Source: Anaerosalibacter massiliensis
GTDB lineage: Bacteria > Bacillota > Clostridia > Tissierellales > Sporanaerobacteraceae
Reading direction: 5' to 3'
DNA: 64,000 bases
NCBI GenBank assembly: GCA_000751555.1
Contig: CCEZ01000016.1
Location: 32,345-96,344, forward strand
This document shows positions 56,311 through 64,000 of the stretch, piece by piece (positions within the stretch are counted from its first letter, which is position 1; every line of letters begins with the position of its first letter). The notes under the pieces are model-generated. The model was not told where the DNA came from. It was given only the letters and a program-made list of their open reading frames with translations, and did not search any database. A program made the translations under genes and the position numbers.

Positions 56311-56693
56311 GAGAAGGGAGAAAGTAAGGTAGAGACTCTAAAAGGAATAAATTTATCAATAGAAAATGGAAAATTTACAGATATAGTTGGACCTAATGGT
56401 TCAGGAAAAAGTACGCTTTTGCATTGTACAACTGGATTAGATAATCCAACAACGGGAGAAGTAATTTTAGATGGTAAAAATATATTTAAATTATCAGAAG
56501 AAGAAATGTCAAAATTGAGAAGATGAAAGTTTGGATTTATATTTCAAAGCTTTAATCTTATACCAGTAATAGATATATATGAAAATATAACACTACCTAT
56601 ATCAATAGATAATAGAAAAATAGATAGAATATGTTAGAGATAATAAATACACTAGGACTTAAAGATAAAGTAGGTAAATCTCCAAATGAACTT
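56308..56693 (+). pseudogene. Truncated duplicate of ABC ATPase 2
   Basis: Nearly identical to 50854-51242 of the intact gene, including Walker A (GPNGSGKST). It has a TGA where the gene has CGA (near 56525) and a small deletion near 56625, and it stops before the LSGGQ signature. It cannot make a working ATPase. Confidence 0.88.
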
Positions 56694-56740
56694 TATTTTT
56701 TTATTTGAATTAAATAATTATATAAAAAGGGTGAGATGTC

Positions 56741-58003
56741 ATGAAGAAAAGATATTTTTTGAATGAAATTTGTGATACCGTTTTTAATGATAAAAAGGTT
56801 ATATTAAGTAATCAGTTTACAGGAGAATGGATTAAGATACCTATAGAATGTTATAAAGTTATAGAATATTCCTTTAAAAAACGTATTCCAGTTAATAAAG
56901 TTATACATGCATTTAGAGATGAAGAAGATCAGAAATATTTTATCCAAGTTTTATGTAGACTGGAAAAAATAGGATTATTAGAAAAAGAAATAATAGATGA
57001 TATAAAAGTAGATTTTATACCCAGAGTTATATTTTCTATAACAAACAGATGCAATCTGAATTGCGATTATTGTTGTGTAACAGCGTCTTTAGATAAGAAA
57101 TTAGAATATGAAGATGTTTTGAAAACAGAGGATGTTAAAAAAGCTATTGATAAGATAGTAACTTTAAATCCTCAACAAATAGTTCTATCAGGCGGAGAAC
57201 CTTTAATAAGAAAAGATTTTTTTGATATTTTTTACTATGTAAAAGGTATATATGATGAGAAATTAACCTTAGCTACAAACGCAACCTTAATAAGAGATGA
57301 AGATATTAAAACTATAGCTAAAAATGTTTATAGTATAGAAATTAGTCTAGATGGATTTGATGAAAAAACTTGTGCTAAAGTTAGAGGAAAAGGAATTTTT
57401 AATAGAGTTATTGAAGTGGTGAAATTATTACAGGAGAATGATTTAGAAAAAATATCTTTATCAATGGTAGTTGGAAATAACAATGTTCAATATGTAGACA
57501 AGTTTAATGAGCTAAATAGAAAGCTAGGGACAAAAGCAGTTATTAGGAATTTTAGTAAACTAGGTAGAGGTGAATATAATTTCGAGAAGTATCTAGGGGA
57601 AAAAAATATTGAACATTATATTGGAGATGATGATTTAGATATTGATATAATGAAAATAAAAGCCAATAGTTGTCAAGCTGGAAGTTCTCAACTATTTGTA
57701 AATTATGATGGTAATGTATTTTTATGCCCATTATTACAATATGAAGAATTTAAAATAGGAAATATTTTAGATTTGAATGATGATCTTATGGAAAAGATTT
57801 TAGAAAGGAAGTTACCTAGTTTTGAAAATTTTGAAAAGGTTAAGACTAAAAATATATTATATTGTAAAAATTGCAAAGTAAATACCTTTTGTACAGGATG
57901 CCCAGCAAAAATGTATACATTATTGAAAAATAAAGAAGCTTTTAGATATAATTGTGAATTTATGAAAGATAAGCTGATGTATAAAATATGGGAAAGTTTC
58001 TAA
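56741..58003 (+). CDS. Radical SAM/SPASM peptide maturase 1
   Basis: 420 aa. Residues about 1-85 look like a PqqD-type winged-helix (RiPP recognition) domain. The radical SAM core has C104-x3-C108-x2-C111 (NRCNLNCDYC), GGEPL and SLDGFD. The SPASM region has Cys in NSCQAGS, FLCPL, YCKNCKVNTFCTGCPAK and YNCEF, enough for auxiliary Fe-S clusters. This group makes thioether or C-C/C-N crosslinks in peptides. AAAAGGGTGAGATGTC precedes ATG. No shared element lies directly upstream; 1.2 kb of decayed DNA separates it from precursor 1. Confidence 0.88.
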   Translation: MKKRYFLNEICDTVFNDKKVILSNQFTGEWIKIPIECYKVIEYSFKKRIPVNKVIHAFRDEEDQKYFIQVLCRLEKIGLLEKEIIDDIKVDFIPRVIFSITNRCNLNCDYCCVTASLDKKLEYEDVLKTEDVKKAIDKIVTLNPQQIVLSGGEPLIRKDFFDIFYYVKGIYDEKLTLATNATLIRDEDIKTIAKNVYSIEISLDGFDEKTCAKVRGKGIFNRVIEVVKLLQENDLEKISLSMVVGNNNVQYVDKFNELNRKLGTKAVIRNFSKLGRGEYNFEKYLGEKNIEHYIGDDDLDIDIMKIKANSCQAGSSQLFVNYDGNVFLCPLLQYEEFKIGNILDLNDDLMEKILERKLPSFENFEKVKTKNILYCKNCKVNTFCTGCPAKMYTLLKNKEAFRYNCEFMKDKLMYKIWESF

Positions 58004-58067
58004 AATTACAAAACTGTCATTAAACTGAAAGTGTTCTGTAATATTCATATGCTACCTTTTATATAAA
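58001..58067 (+). promoter_or_regulatory. Shared inverted-repeat element, copy 4 (protease/maturase operon)
   Basis: ATTACAAAAC (58005-58014), 18 bases, GTTCTGTAAT (58033-58042); one mismatch in the right arm. TATAAA begins 19 bases later (58062). The element overlaps the stop of maturase 1. Confidence 0.75.
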
Positions 58068-58114
58068 AGGTAAATAAAAGGTGGAAATATTAGAAGAAAT
58101 TCATGGAGGAAGAT

Positions 58115-59134
58115 ATGGGAAAAATTAAAGTAGCTATTGTAGATAGTGGAATAGATTTAGACAATACTTATTTAACAAAGTATATAATAAAGGGGAAAAG
58201 TTTTATATTAGATGAAAGTAACAGAAAAATAATAGAGGGAAATGATATAAGAGATAGTTATGGTCATGGAACATCATGCGCGTATACAATTTTAAGACAA
58301 AATGAAAGTGTGGAAATTTTTCCAATAAAGATATTAAACTCTTTAGGAAGGACAAGTTCTAAATGTCTTTTAGAAGGATTAAAGTTTTTAATAGATACAG
58401 ATATAAAATTAATAAATATTAGTTTAGCTACTGTTAATTTTGACCGTGAAAAAGAATTCATTGATATATGCAAAGAACTAATTGATAGAAATAAGATAAT
58501 TGTAGCATCGATGGATAATATGTTTAGAGAAAGTTTACCAGCTATTCTGCCAGGGGTTATTGGCGTAAGAGGTAAAAATTTAGGATTTACAAATGAGTAT
58601 TGGTATGACAAGAATAAGAAAATACAATGCATATGTGATAATGAACCTATATTTGTACCAAAAATAAATGAAAAAGGAATGAAGTTATTTGGTCATAATA
58701 GCAAAGCAACATCTCTTATGACAGCAAAAATATCAAAACTTTTAGATTTAAATAAAGAATTAAAATATAGAGAAGTAGAAGAATTATTATTAAAATATTC
58801 ATCAAAAACAAGTTGGACAAGTGAAGAATTAAAGGAGGATAAACTTCCAAGAGAGATAGTTGAAAAAAGAGAATTAGAGGGAGAAATGAAAGAAAAAGCG
58901 AATGAATTATGTAAGTTGATAATAGAAACTTATGATTCAAAAATTGAAGATATAGATTTTCTCTATCAATATTCACTATTTAATAATTTCACAAAAATGA
59001 ATAAGCATAATTGCTTTGATATTATAGATAAAATAGAAAACAAATTTAATATAAAAATAAAATATGATGAAATTTCTATGAGTTCATTTTATTCTATATA
59101 TTCGTTATTAGACATTGTTATAAAATATTCTTAA
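58115..59134 (+). CDS. Subtilisin-like (S8) serine protease
   Basis: About 339 aa. The triad is recognisable: Asp10 in VDSGID, His51 in SYGHGTS, Ser196 in HNSKATS, with oxyanion Asn135 in SMDN. No signal peptide, propeptide or anchor is seen, so it should act in the cytoplasm. A helical C-terminal extension of about 110 residues follows the domain. In this setting it is a candidate to remove the leader of the precursors. ATG 58115 follows GGAGGAAG. First gene of a protease-maturase-maturase run. Confidence 0.85.
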   Translation: MGKIKVAIVDSGIDLDNTYLTKYIIKGKSFILDESNRKIIEGNDIRDSYGHGTSCAYTILRQNESVEIFPIKILNSLGRTSSKCLLEGLKFLIDTDIKLINISLATVNFDREKEFIDICKELIDRNKIIVASMDNMFRESLPAILPGVIGVRGKNLGFTNEYWYDKNKKIQCICDNEPIFVPKINEKGMKLFGHNSKATSLMTAKISKLLDLNKELKYREVEELLLKYSSKTSWTSEELKEDKLPREIVEKRELEGEMKEKANELCKLIIETYDSKIEDIDFLYQYSLFNNFTKMNKHNCFDIIDKIENKFNIKIKYDEISMSSFYSIYSLLDIVIKYS

Positions 59135-59166
59135 AAAATGAGATTTGCTAAATAGGAGGAGATATT

Positions 59167-60465
59167 TTGAAATTAACTGATAAGATGATTTTTGATAAAA
59201 AAGACCTCTTAATTAATAAAAAGAATAAACTAGTTTGTATATACAATAAAAAAAAGTGTAAACATTTTATATTATCAGAAGAAGTATATGATTTTTTTGA
59301 AAAAGCTGTAGGTGAAAATATTACATTTAAAGAATTTATAAGCTATTTTAAAAATGAAGAGGATAAAAAATATATTAAAAGAGTAATAGATAATTTAATA
59401 AAATTAGAGGTGTTTTATTCTGAAAGTTTGGAAGATAAAGAAGAAAAAAGTTTGACATTAAAATCAATAGACAATATTTACATAACTTTAACTAAAAGAT
59501 GTAATCTTAATTGTACACATTGCAGTACCAGTTGTAGCAATAAAGAAAAAGATTTTCTTAGTACTGAACAGATAAAAAAGATGGTTGATAAGATAAAACG
59601 ATTAAATCCTAAAGTTATAATATTGACAGGTGGAGAACCTTTAATAAGAAGTGATTTTAAAGAGATAGTTATGTACATAAGAGAGAATCTAGAAAATGTA
59701 TTTTTAGGATTATCTACAAATGGGACTTTAATATGTAAAAATAATATAGATTTCATTGTCAAAAATTTTGATAAGGTAGATATAAGTATAGATGGAGTAG
59801 ATGAGGAAACTTGTAGTATTACAAGAGGTAAAGGAGTATTTAATAAAGTTATATCAGTGGTAAAACAACTACAATTAAAAGGATTTTCAAATATACACTT
59901 GTCAATGATTTTTGGAGAAAAAAATATGCATCTTTCTGAAGAATTTAATGAGCTAAATAAAAAATTGGGAACTACTCCAATAGAAAGAACATTTATTCCA
60001 GAAGGTAGGGGTGCAGATAATGTTTTAGAGTATTGTTTAGAGGACTTTAAATTACCTGTTCTAATTCCTAAAATATTAGAATCACAAAAAAATATAAAAA
60101 GTAAGAAAATAAGCTCTTGTGCTTGTAATGCACTAAAAGGTCAAATATTTATAGATCATAATGGAAGTATTTATCCTTGTCCTTCATTAATGAAAAAAGA
60201 GTATAAAGTTGGGAATATTTATGATAAAGATATAATCTTAAATATTCAAAATCTGGAAGTTACAAAACCAGATATATGTAGTAGACTTGAGGATATAAAG
60301 CCTTATAATTTTGAAAAATGTAAAGATTGTGATGTGAATATATTTTGTTGGCATTGTCCAGCGTTGATAGATGGAGTGAAGAACAACGATAAAGAATTAA
60401 ATAACTGGTGTAATTTAATGAAACCCTTGTTAAATAAAATCATATGGGATGAGGATGTGATTTAA
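59167..60465 (+). CDS. Radical SAM/SPASM peptide maturase 2
   Basis: 432 aa, the same plan as maturase 1: PqqD-like N-terminus (about 1-90), C112-x3-C116-x2-C119 in KRCNLNCTHC, GGEPL, SIDGVD, and SPASM cysteines in SCACNALKG, YPCPSL, CKDCDVNIFCWHCPA and NWCNL. Clearly homologous to maturase 1 but diverged, which suggests separate substrates or steps for the two precursors. TTG 59167 has AGGAGGAG upstream. Confidence 0.88.
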   Translation: MKLTDKMIFDKKDLLINKKNKLVCIYNKKKCKHFILSEEVYDFFEKAVGENITFKEFISYFKNEEDKKYIKRVIDNLIKLEVFYSESLEDKEEKSLTLKSIDNIYITLTKRCNLNCTHCSTSCSNKEKDFLSTEQIKKMVDKIKRLNPKVIILTGGEPLIRSDFKEIVMYIRENLENVFLGLSTNGTLICKNNIDFIVKNFDKVDISIDGVDEETCSITRGKGVFNKVISVVKQLQLKGFSNIHLSMIFGEKNMHLSEEFNELNKKLGTTPIERTFIPEGRGADNVLEYCLEDFKLPVLIPKILESQKNIKSKKISSCACNALKGQIFIDHNGSIYPCPSLMKKEYKVGNIYDKDIILNIQNLEVTKPDICSRLEDIKPYNFEKCKDCDVNIFCWHCPALIDGVKNNDKELNNWCNLMKPLLNKIIWDEDVI

Positions 60466-60466
60466 A

Positions 60467-61492
60467 ATGAAATTCACCATATTTGTAACATCCAAATGTA
60501 ATCTGAGATGTAGGTATTGTTATGAAGGAACTGAAAAGTCAAATATAGATATGACAACTGAAATATCAGATAAAGTTATTGAATTTATAAAATATAAATT
60601 AAAAGAAGATAGTGAAAAGAAACCTTTGAATATAATTTTTCATGGCGGAGAACCTTTGATAAATTTTGAATTAATAAAATATATATCAGGTTCTATCTTG
60701 CAAAAGATTAAAGATAGAGAAGTTATTTTTAGTATGACTACTAATGGAACCATAATGACGGAAGAAATTATTGAGTATGTAAAAGAGTATATTGATAGTT
60801 TGTCTATCAGTATAGATGGTACATTGAAGTCACATGATATGAATAGAAAATTTGCTAATGGAGAGGGTTCTTATAAAACGGTGATATACAATGCTAGAAA
60901 ACTTCTATCAGGAGGAATTGATTTAAGAGCTAGAATGACTTTTAATTCTCAAAATGTAAGAGAATTATATGAGGGAGTAAAGATTATGGCAGATTTAGGA
61001 TTTAGATATATTGTTCCTGCCATTGATTATTATGATGAATTATGGGATGAAGCAAAAGTTGAAGTATTAAGAGAACAAGTAAATAGAGTGTCAGAAATAA
61101 AAAATAAATACCCTAATACCCATATATCTTTAGTAGAAAGAGATATGATTTGTAAAAAGAAAGGTGATTGTTTTGGAGGGGTGAATGGTTATAGTATAGA
61201 TCCTAAAGGAAATCTATATCCATGTGCCTTTTGCGTTGGCAATGATGAATTTATATTAGGAAATATATATAGTACAGAAAAATTGGATGATAATTTACCT
61301 AAGCTTTATGAAATCAGTCAAATAAAAAACCAAGATTGTTTAGGATGTAGTGCATATGAGTATTGTGATGGGGTAAGATGTAAGTTTTTAAATAAGGTAA
61401 TTACAGGGGAATACAATCTACCACCTCCAATACTTTGTGCAATGAAAAATATACTTTTTAGAAGCAATAATATTTTGAAAGGTACTTTTTAA
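60467..61492 (+). CDS. Radical SAM/SPASM enzyme 3 (no recognition domain)
   Basis: 341 aa. The protein starts right at the radical SAM core: C11-x3-C15-x2-C18 in SKCNLRCRYC, then HGGEPLINFE and SISIDGT. SPASM cysteines are in KKKGDCFGG, YPCAFC, QDCLGCSAYEYCDGVRC and LCAMK. It lacks the PqqD-like N-terminus, so it may borrow recognition from maturase 1 or 2 or act on a modified intermediate. ATG is one base after the stop of maturase 2. Confidence 0.88.
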   Translation: MKFTIFVTSKCNLRCRYCYEGTEKSNIDMTTEISDKVIEFIKYKLKEDSEKKPLNIIFHGGEPLINFELIKYISGSILQKIKDREVIFSMTTNGTIMTEEIIEYVKEYIDSLSISIDGTLKSHDMNRKFANGEGSYKTVIYNARKLLSGGIDLRARMTFNSQNVRELYEGVKIMADLGFRYIVPAIDYYDELWDEAKVEVLREQVNRVSEIKNKYPNTHISLVERDMICKKKGDCFGGVNGYSIDPKGNLYPCAFCVGNDEFILGNIYSTEKLDDNLPKLYEISQIKNQDCLGCSAYEYCDGVRCKFLNKVITGEYNLPPPILCAMKNILFRSNNILKGTF

Positions 61493-61571
61493 TAGGGTAG
61501 ACTGACTAAATTTCACTGCAGTGATGTCAGTTTTTAAATAATTATGAGAATTATAAAGGGGGGGGATATGA

Positions 61572-61733
61572 ATGTTGAAAATAAAGAAAATAGAAGAAAA
61601 AATGGAACTATTAGACGTAGAAGCTCAAGCAGATCCATGCAAGTTTTTTTGGGACAATGATGGAGTTGCAGGATTATATGATTGTTTAAAAGACTGCAAA
61701 GGAAAAACACCATATGCTTCAGTTAAGTATTAA
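61572..61733 (+). CDS. Candidate RiPP precursor peptide 2 (53 aa, three Cys)
   Basis: Reads MLKIKKIEEKMELLDVEAQA, then DPCKFFWDNDGVAGLYDCLK, then DCKGKTPYASVKY. GGGGGGGATATGA precedes ATG 61572. It shares 18 of the first 20 leader residues with precursor 1, then DPCK, YDCL-x-DC, K-x-TPY-x-S and a final Tyr. The stretch between the first and second Cys differs. An ATG four bases upstream is in another frame. Confidence 0.8.
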   Translation: MLKIKKIEEKMELLDVEAQADPCKFFWDNDGVAGLYDCLKDCKGKTPYASVKY

Positions 61734-61748
61734 TAGTTAAGAGTAAAT

Positions 61749-61785
61749 TAACAAAGGGGATATATTAGATATCCTCTTTGTTAAC
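61749..61785 (+). terminator. Hairpin after precursor 2
   Basis: TTAACAAAGGGGATAT and ATATCCTCTTTGTTAA form a 16-bp stem with one G-T type mismatch and a 5-base loop, without a good T run. It may protect the precursor mRNA end or weakly terminate. Precursor 1 keeps only the left half. Confidence 0.6.
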
Positions 61786-61857
61786 TTAAAAGAAGAAAAT
61801 ATATATAAAAGAGTAATAAAGAAGAATGTTTTAAATAATGAGAAGTTGTAATATTTT

Positions 61858-61905
61858 ATTGAAATTCCAAAACTGTTAATGAAATCAAATATATATAAAT
61901 GATAT
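61858..61905 (+). promoter_or_regulatory. Degenerate copy 5 of the shared element (permease 3)
   Basis: ATTCCAAAAC and TGTTAATGAAAT match the left half of the element, and the preceding AATATTTT is also shared. The right arm (expected 61892-61901) is lost. It may no longer respond. Confidence 0.5.
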
Positions 61906-61977
61906 TTATTATATCTAAAATAGAAAGAAATAAAGAGTAGTATAAATTTTTTATCAATCTGAACAGAGGTGAAGTAT

Positions 61978-64000
61978 ATGAAAATATATATAAAATTAGC
62001 CTTGGCATATCTAAAGAAACAAAAAGGAAGAACATTTTCCATGATTCTCGGAGTTGTCTTGGCTATAATGTTAGTATTTGGTTTTGATGTAATAAATGAA
62101 AGTCAAAGTAAAAAACAATTGGAAATGATATATAAATCATATGGAGGATATCATGGCGTTTATCAAAATTTAAGTAAAGATAAATTAGAGGAAATGAAAA
62201 ACGATAAAGATATAGAAGAAATAGCAGGAGTTGCAAGTCTGGGAGATATTATAGCGGAAGATGGTACTTCTATAAAATTAAATTCATTCAATGAAAAATA
62301 TATAGATATGAGTGGCTATTCTATGAAAGAAGGACATTTACCAAAAAAAGAAGGAGAGATTGTTTTAGAGTCCCAAGCTTTAAAACAAATGGGATTAGAT
62401 GAGAGATTAAATCAAACAATTGAGTTTAAAATAAAGAAGAAATATAAAGATGAAAATGGTATAAATAAAATATTTATGGAGAAAAAGAAGTTTGAACTAG
62501 TTGGGATAATAACAAAGCCTAATCTTTATTACGAGAATTTTTATATAATGCAAGGATTTACTTTTTTAAAAGAAGGGGATACTACAATACTACCTGAAGA
62601 ACTTATAAGCTATGAGAATATAGTTAAATTGAAATCAAAATCAAACATGACCACAAAATTAAATGATATAAGGATAAGGTATAAGCTTGGGAAGTTAGAT
62701 TTTGAAGAAAACAAGCTACTTACTCATGCCTTAGATGAATATAGTATGGCACAAGAGAGTGGTACACAAAAAGACATGAAGAGATTAATTGTAGTTACAT
62801 CCATGATACTAATATACAATATGTTTAATATATCATTAGCAGATATGATAAAGCAAATAGGATTACTTAGGGCAATAGGAGTATCAAAGAGGAAAGTAAG
62901 ACTTATAGTTGGAATTCAAAGCTTATTTATATGGATTATAGGTACTATACTTGGTATATTATTTGGACTTATGTTTTCATATTTTGGAATGAAAACATTT
63001 AGTAATAGTTTAATAGATATGGATATACCAAGTACAGATGTATATGTAAGTATGCAGAGTATAAAAAATGCAATTGAGATAGGTATAATATCAGTAGGAG
63101 TATCAAGTTTAGTTCCTATTTGGTTATCAGGAAGAGTGTCACCATTAGAAGCCCTTAGAAAGACAGATAGAACAGGTAGATATGGAAAAAGAAGATGGCA
63201 TCATAAACTTATGAGAAGATTATTTGGAATAACTGGAGAAATGGCTTGGAGAAATATTGGCAGAAATAAAATTAGGGCATTGATATCTATTATTGCAATA
63301 AGTATGGGTGGAATTATTTTTATATATCGGATAGGTCATATTAATAGTTTATTGTGTGGTGATGCAAAAATAATGGGGACTGGTTTGTTAAGTGAAATGA
63401 AAGGCAACTCTTTTAAGTTATATAATGATATAAATTTTGATAATGATCTTGTAGGATATACAGAAGAAGATATAGAAAAGTTATCTGGCATAGATGGTGT
63501 AAAAGAAATAAAAACAAAAATTAATTTTGAGGGGTTTTTAAAATCAGAAACAAAAGATTTAGAAGAAGAATATATGGAGTATAATGGAATATCAAATAAG
63601 AATAATAATGTAGAATTGAATATATTTATAAATGGATGTGACAATAATTCTTGGAACAATCTGAAAAAGTATATAGAAAAAGGGGGATTAACAAAGGAAA
63701 AGGAAGGAGAATACCCTAATGTTGCAGTTTTTAATTATTATTATGATGTTTTAAAAGATCATAAAAATAAGAGTGCTATAAAAAACATGAAGGTGGGAGA
63801 TATAATAACTATGAAAATACCTAAAATTGAAAAAGGGATATTATCATATGAGGAACAAAAGGTTAGAGTAGGAGCACTATTAAAGGAAGAGTGGGGATTT
63901 GAAGAAGCAAATACAAAAGGAGGATGTATAGAAATTTTAATTCCAGAAAAGTCTTTAATGGATATGTCAAACAAGAATACTTATAATGAAATTGGTTTGA
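61978..64000 (+). CDS. FtsX-type ABC permease 3, open to the right edge (partial)
   Basis: 674 codons without a stop, running off the window. It is the close paralogue of the broken permease at 51547: both have KLALAYLKKQ-type starts, the same extracellular domain and the same EYPNV and SLMDMSNKN stretches. The complete reading here shows the first helix at about 20-40, then helices around 275-400 with QIGLLRAIGVSKRKV and SPLEALRKTDR, then a second FtsX module (GEMAWRNIGRNKIRALI). GAGGTGAAGTAT precedes ATG. No ATPase gene adjoins it; ATPase 2 is the natural partner (inference). Confidence 0.85.
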   Translation, partial: MKIYIKLALAYLKKQKGRTFSMILGVVLAIMLVFGFDVINESQSKKQLEMIYKSYGGYHGVYQNLSKDKLEEMKNDKDIEEIAGVASLGDIIAEDGTSIKLNSFNEKYIDMSGYSMKEGHLPKKEGEIVLESQALKQMGLDERLNQTIEFKIKKKYKDENGINKIFMEKKKFELVGIITKPNLYYENFYIMQGFTFLKEGDTTILPEELISYENIVKLKSKSNMTTKLNDIRIRYKLGKLDFEENKLLTHALDEYSMAQESGTQKDMKRLIVVTSMILIYNMFNISLADMIKQIGLLRAIGVSKRKVRLIVGIQSLFIWIIGTILGILFGLMFSYFGMKTFSNSLIDMDIPSTDVYVSMQSIKNAIEIGIISVGVSSLVPIWLSGRVSPLEALRKTDRTGRYGKRRWHHKLMRRLFGITGEMAWRNIGRNKIRALISIIAISMGGIIFIYRIGHINSLLCGDAKIMGTGLLSEMKGNSFKLYNDINFDNDLVGYTEEDIEKLSGIDGVKEIKTKINFEGFLKSETKDLEEEYMEYNGISNKNNNVELNIFINGCDNNSWNNLKKYIEKGGLTKEKEGEYPNVAVFNYYYDVLKDHKNKSAIKNMKVGDIITMKIPKIEKGILSYEEQKVRVGALLKEEWGFEEANTKGGCIEILIPEKSLMDMSNKNTYNEIGL

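Noticed and set aside
63336..63974. Minus-strand frames near the right edge
   Set aside because: They are antisense to permease 3, which is open through the whole region, and repeat the same shadow seen opposite the broken copy at 53813-54453.

Overview
The window is AT-rich DNA (visibly around 30% G+C) with strong AGGAGG-type ribosome binding sites, frequent TTG/GTG starts and rho-independent terminators. A Spo0E-like protein and possible spore-associated small proteins point to an anaerobic, endospore-forming Firmicute of the class Clostridia. A Tissierellales-like lineage would fit, but that is only an impression. No CRISPR array, rRNA or replication origin was seen.

Layout. 1-7.6 kb holds core genes: the end of lon, ysxC/engB, rubredoxin, an anti-sigma-type ATPase, typA, cardiolipin synthase, a lipoprotein, a YbhN-type membrane protein and a Spo0E-like phosphatase. 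7.6-10.9 kb is a small-gene region: DegV, tRNA-Lys(CTT), a relic of a sugar-binding protein, three tandem about 40-aa membrane peptides with a shared tail, and YmaF. 11.3-15 kb is a mannitol-type PTS operon (GntR regulator, short-chain dehydrogenase, EIICB, EIIA). 15-23.5 kb holds an alpha/beta hydrolase, a UvrD-like helicase and a Dpp/Opp-type ABC operon whose second permease is fused to a degenerate M28-peptidase-like domain. 23.5-28.7 kb holds a DUF134 protein, a soluble chemoreceptor-like protein, a PAP2 phosphatase, a nitroreductase and a CadA/ZntA-type metal ATPase behind an ArsR-like operator. 28.8-32.5 kb is an FMN-riboswitch-controlled ribD-ribE-ribBA-ribH operon. 32.6-43.5 kb is mixed housekeeping: TPR protein, methionine aminopeptidase, an SsuBC/ThiXY-like transporter, tdk, nudC, a decayed PadR/DUF4097 locus, two tandem rodA-like genes and endonuclease IV.

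44.5-64 kb is the most interesting part. A two-component system whose kinase has almost no extracellular loop is followed by a Phd/RelE-like toxin-antitoxin pair and FtsX-type (antimicrobial-peptide class) ABC transporters. These lead into a candidate RiPP (ribosomally made, modified peptide) locus with two homologous three-cysteine precursor peptides of 56 and 53 aa, three radical-SAM/SPASM enzymes and a small subtilisin-like protease. Four transcription units (first ABC transporter, second ABC ATPase, precursor 1, protease/maturase operon) are preceded by the same element: a 10-bp inverted repeat ATTACAAAAC-N18-GTTTTGTAAT, followed 18-19 bp later by a -10-like box. A fifth, degenerate copy precedes the last permease. 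The simplest reading is one regulon controlled by the adjacent two-component system. The locus has been rearranged: one permease is split by a decayed IS3-family element and carries a large deletion, and fragments of a duplicated permease-ATPase pair lie between precursor 1 and its maturase. An apparently intact permease paralogue runs off the right edge.

All functional calls are from reading the sequence; no database search was run.
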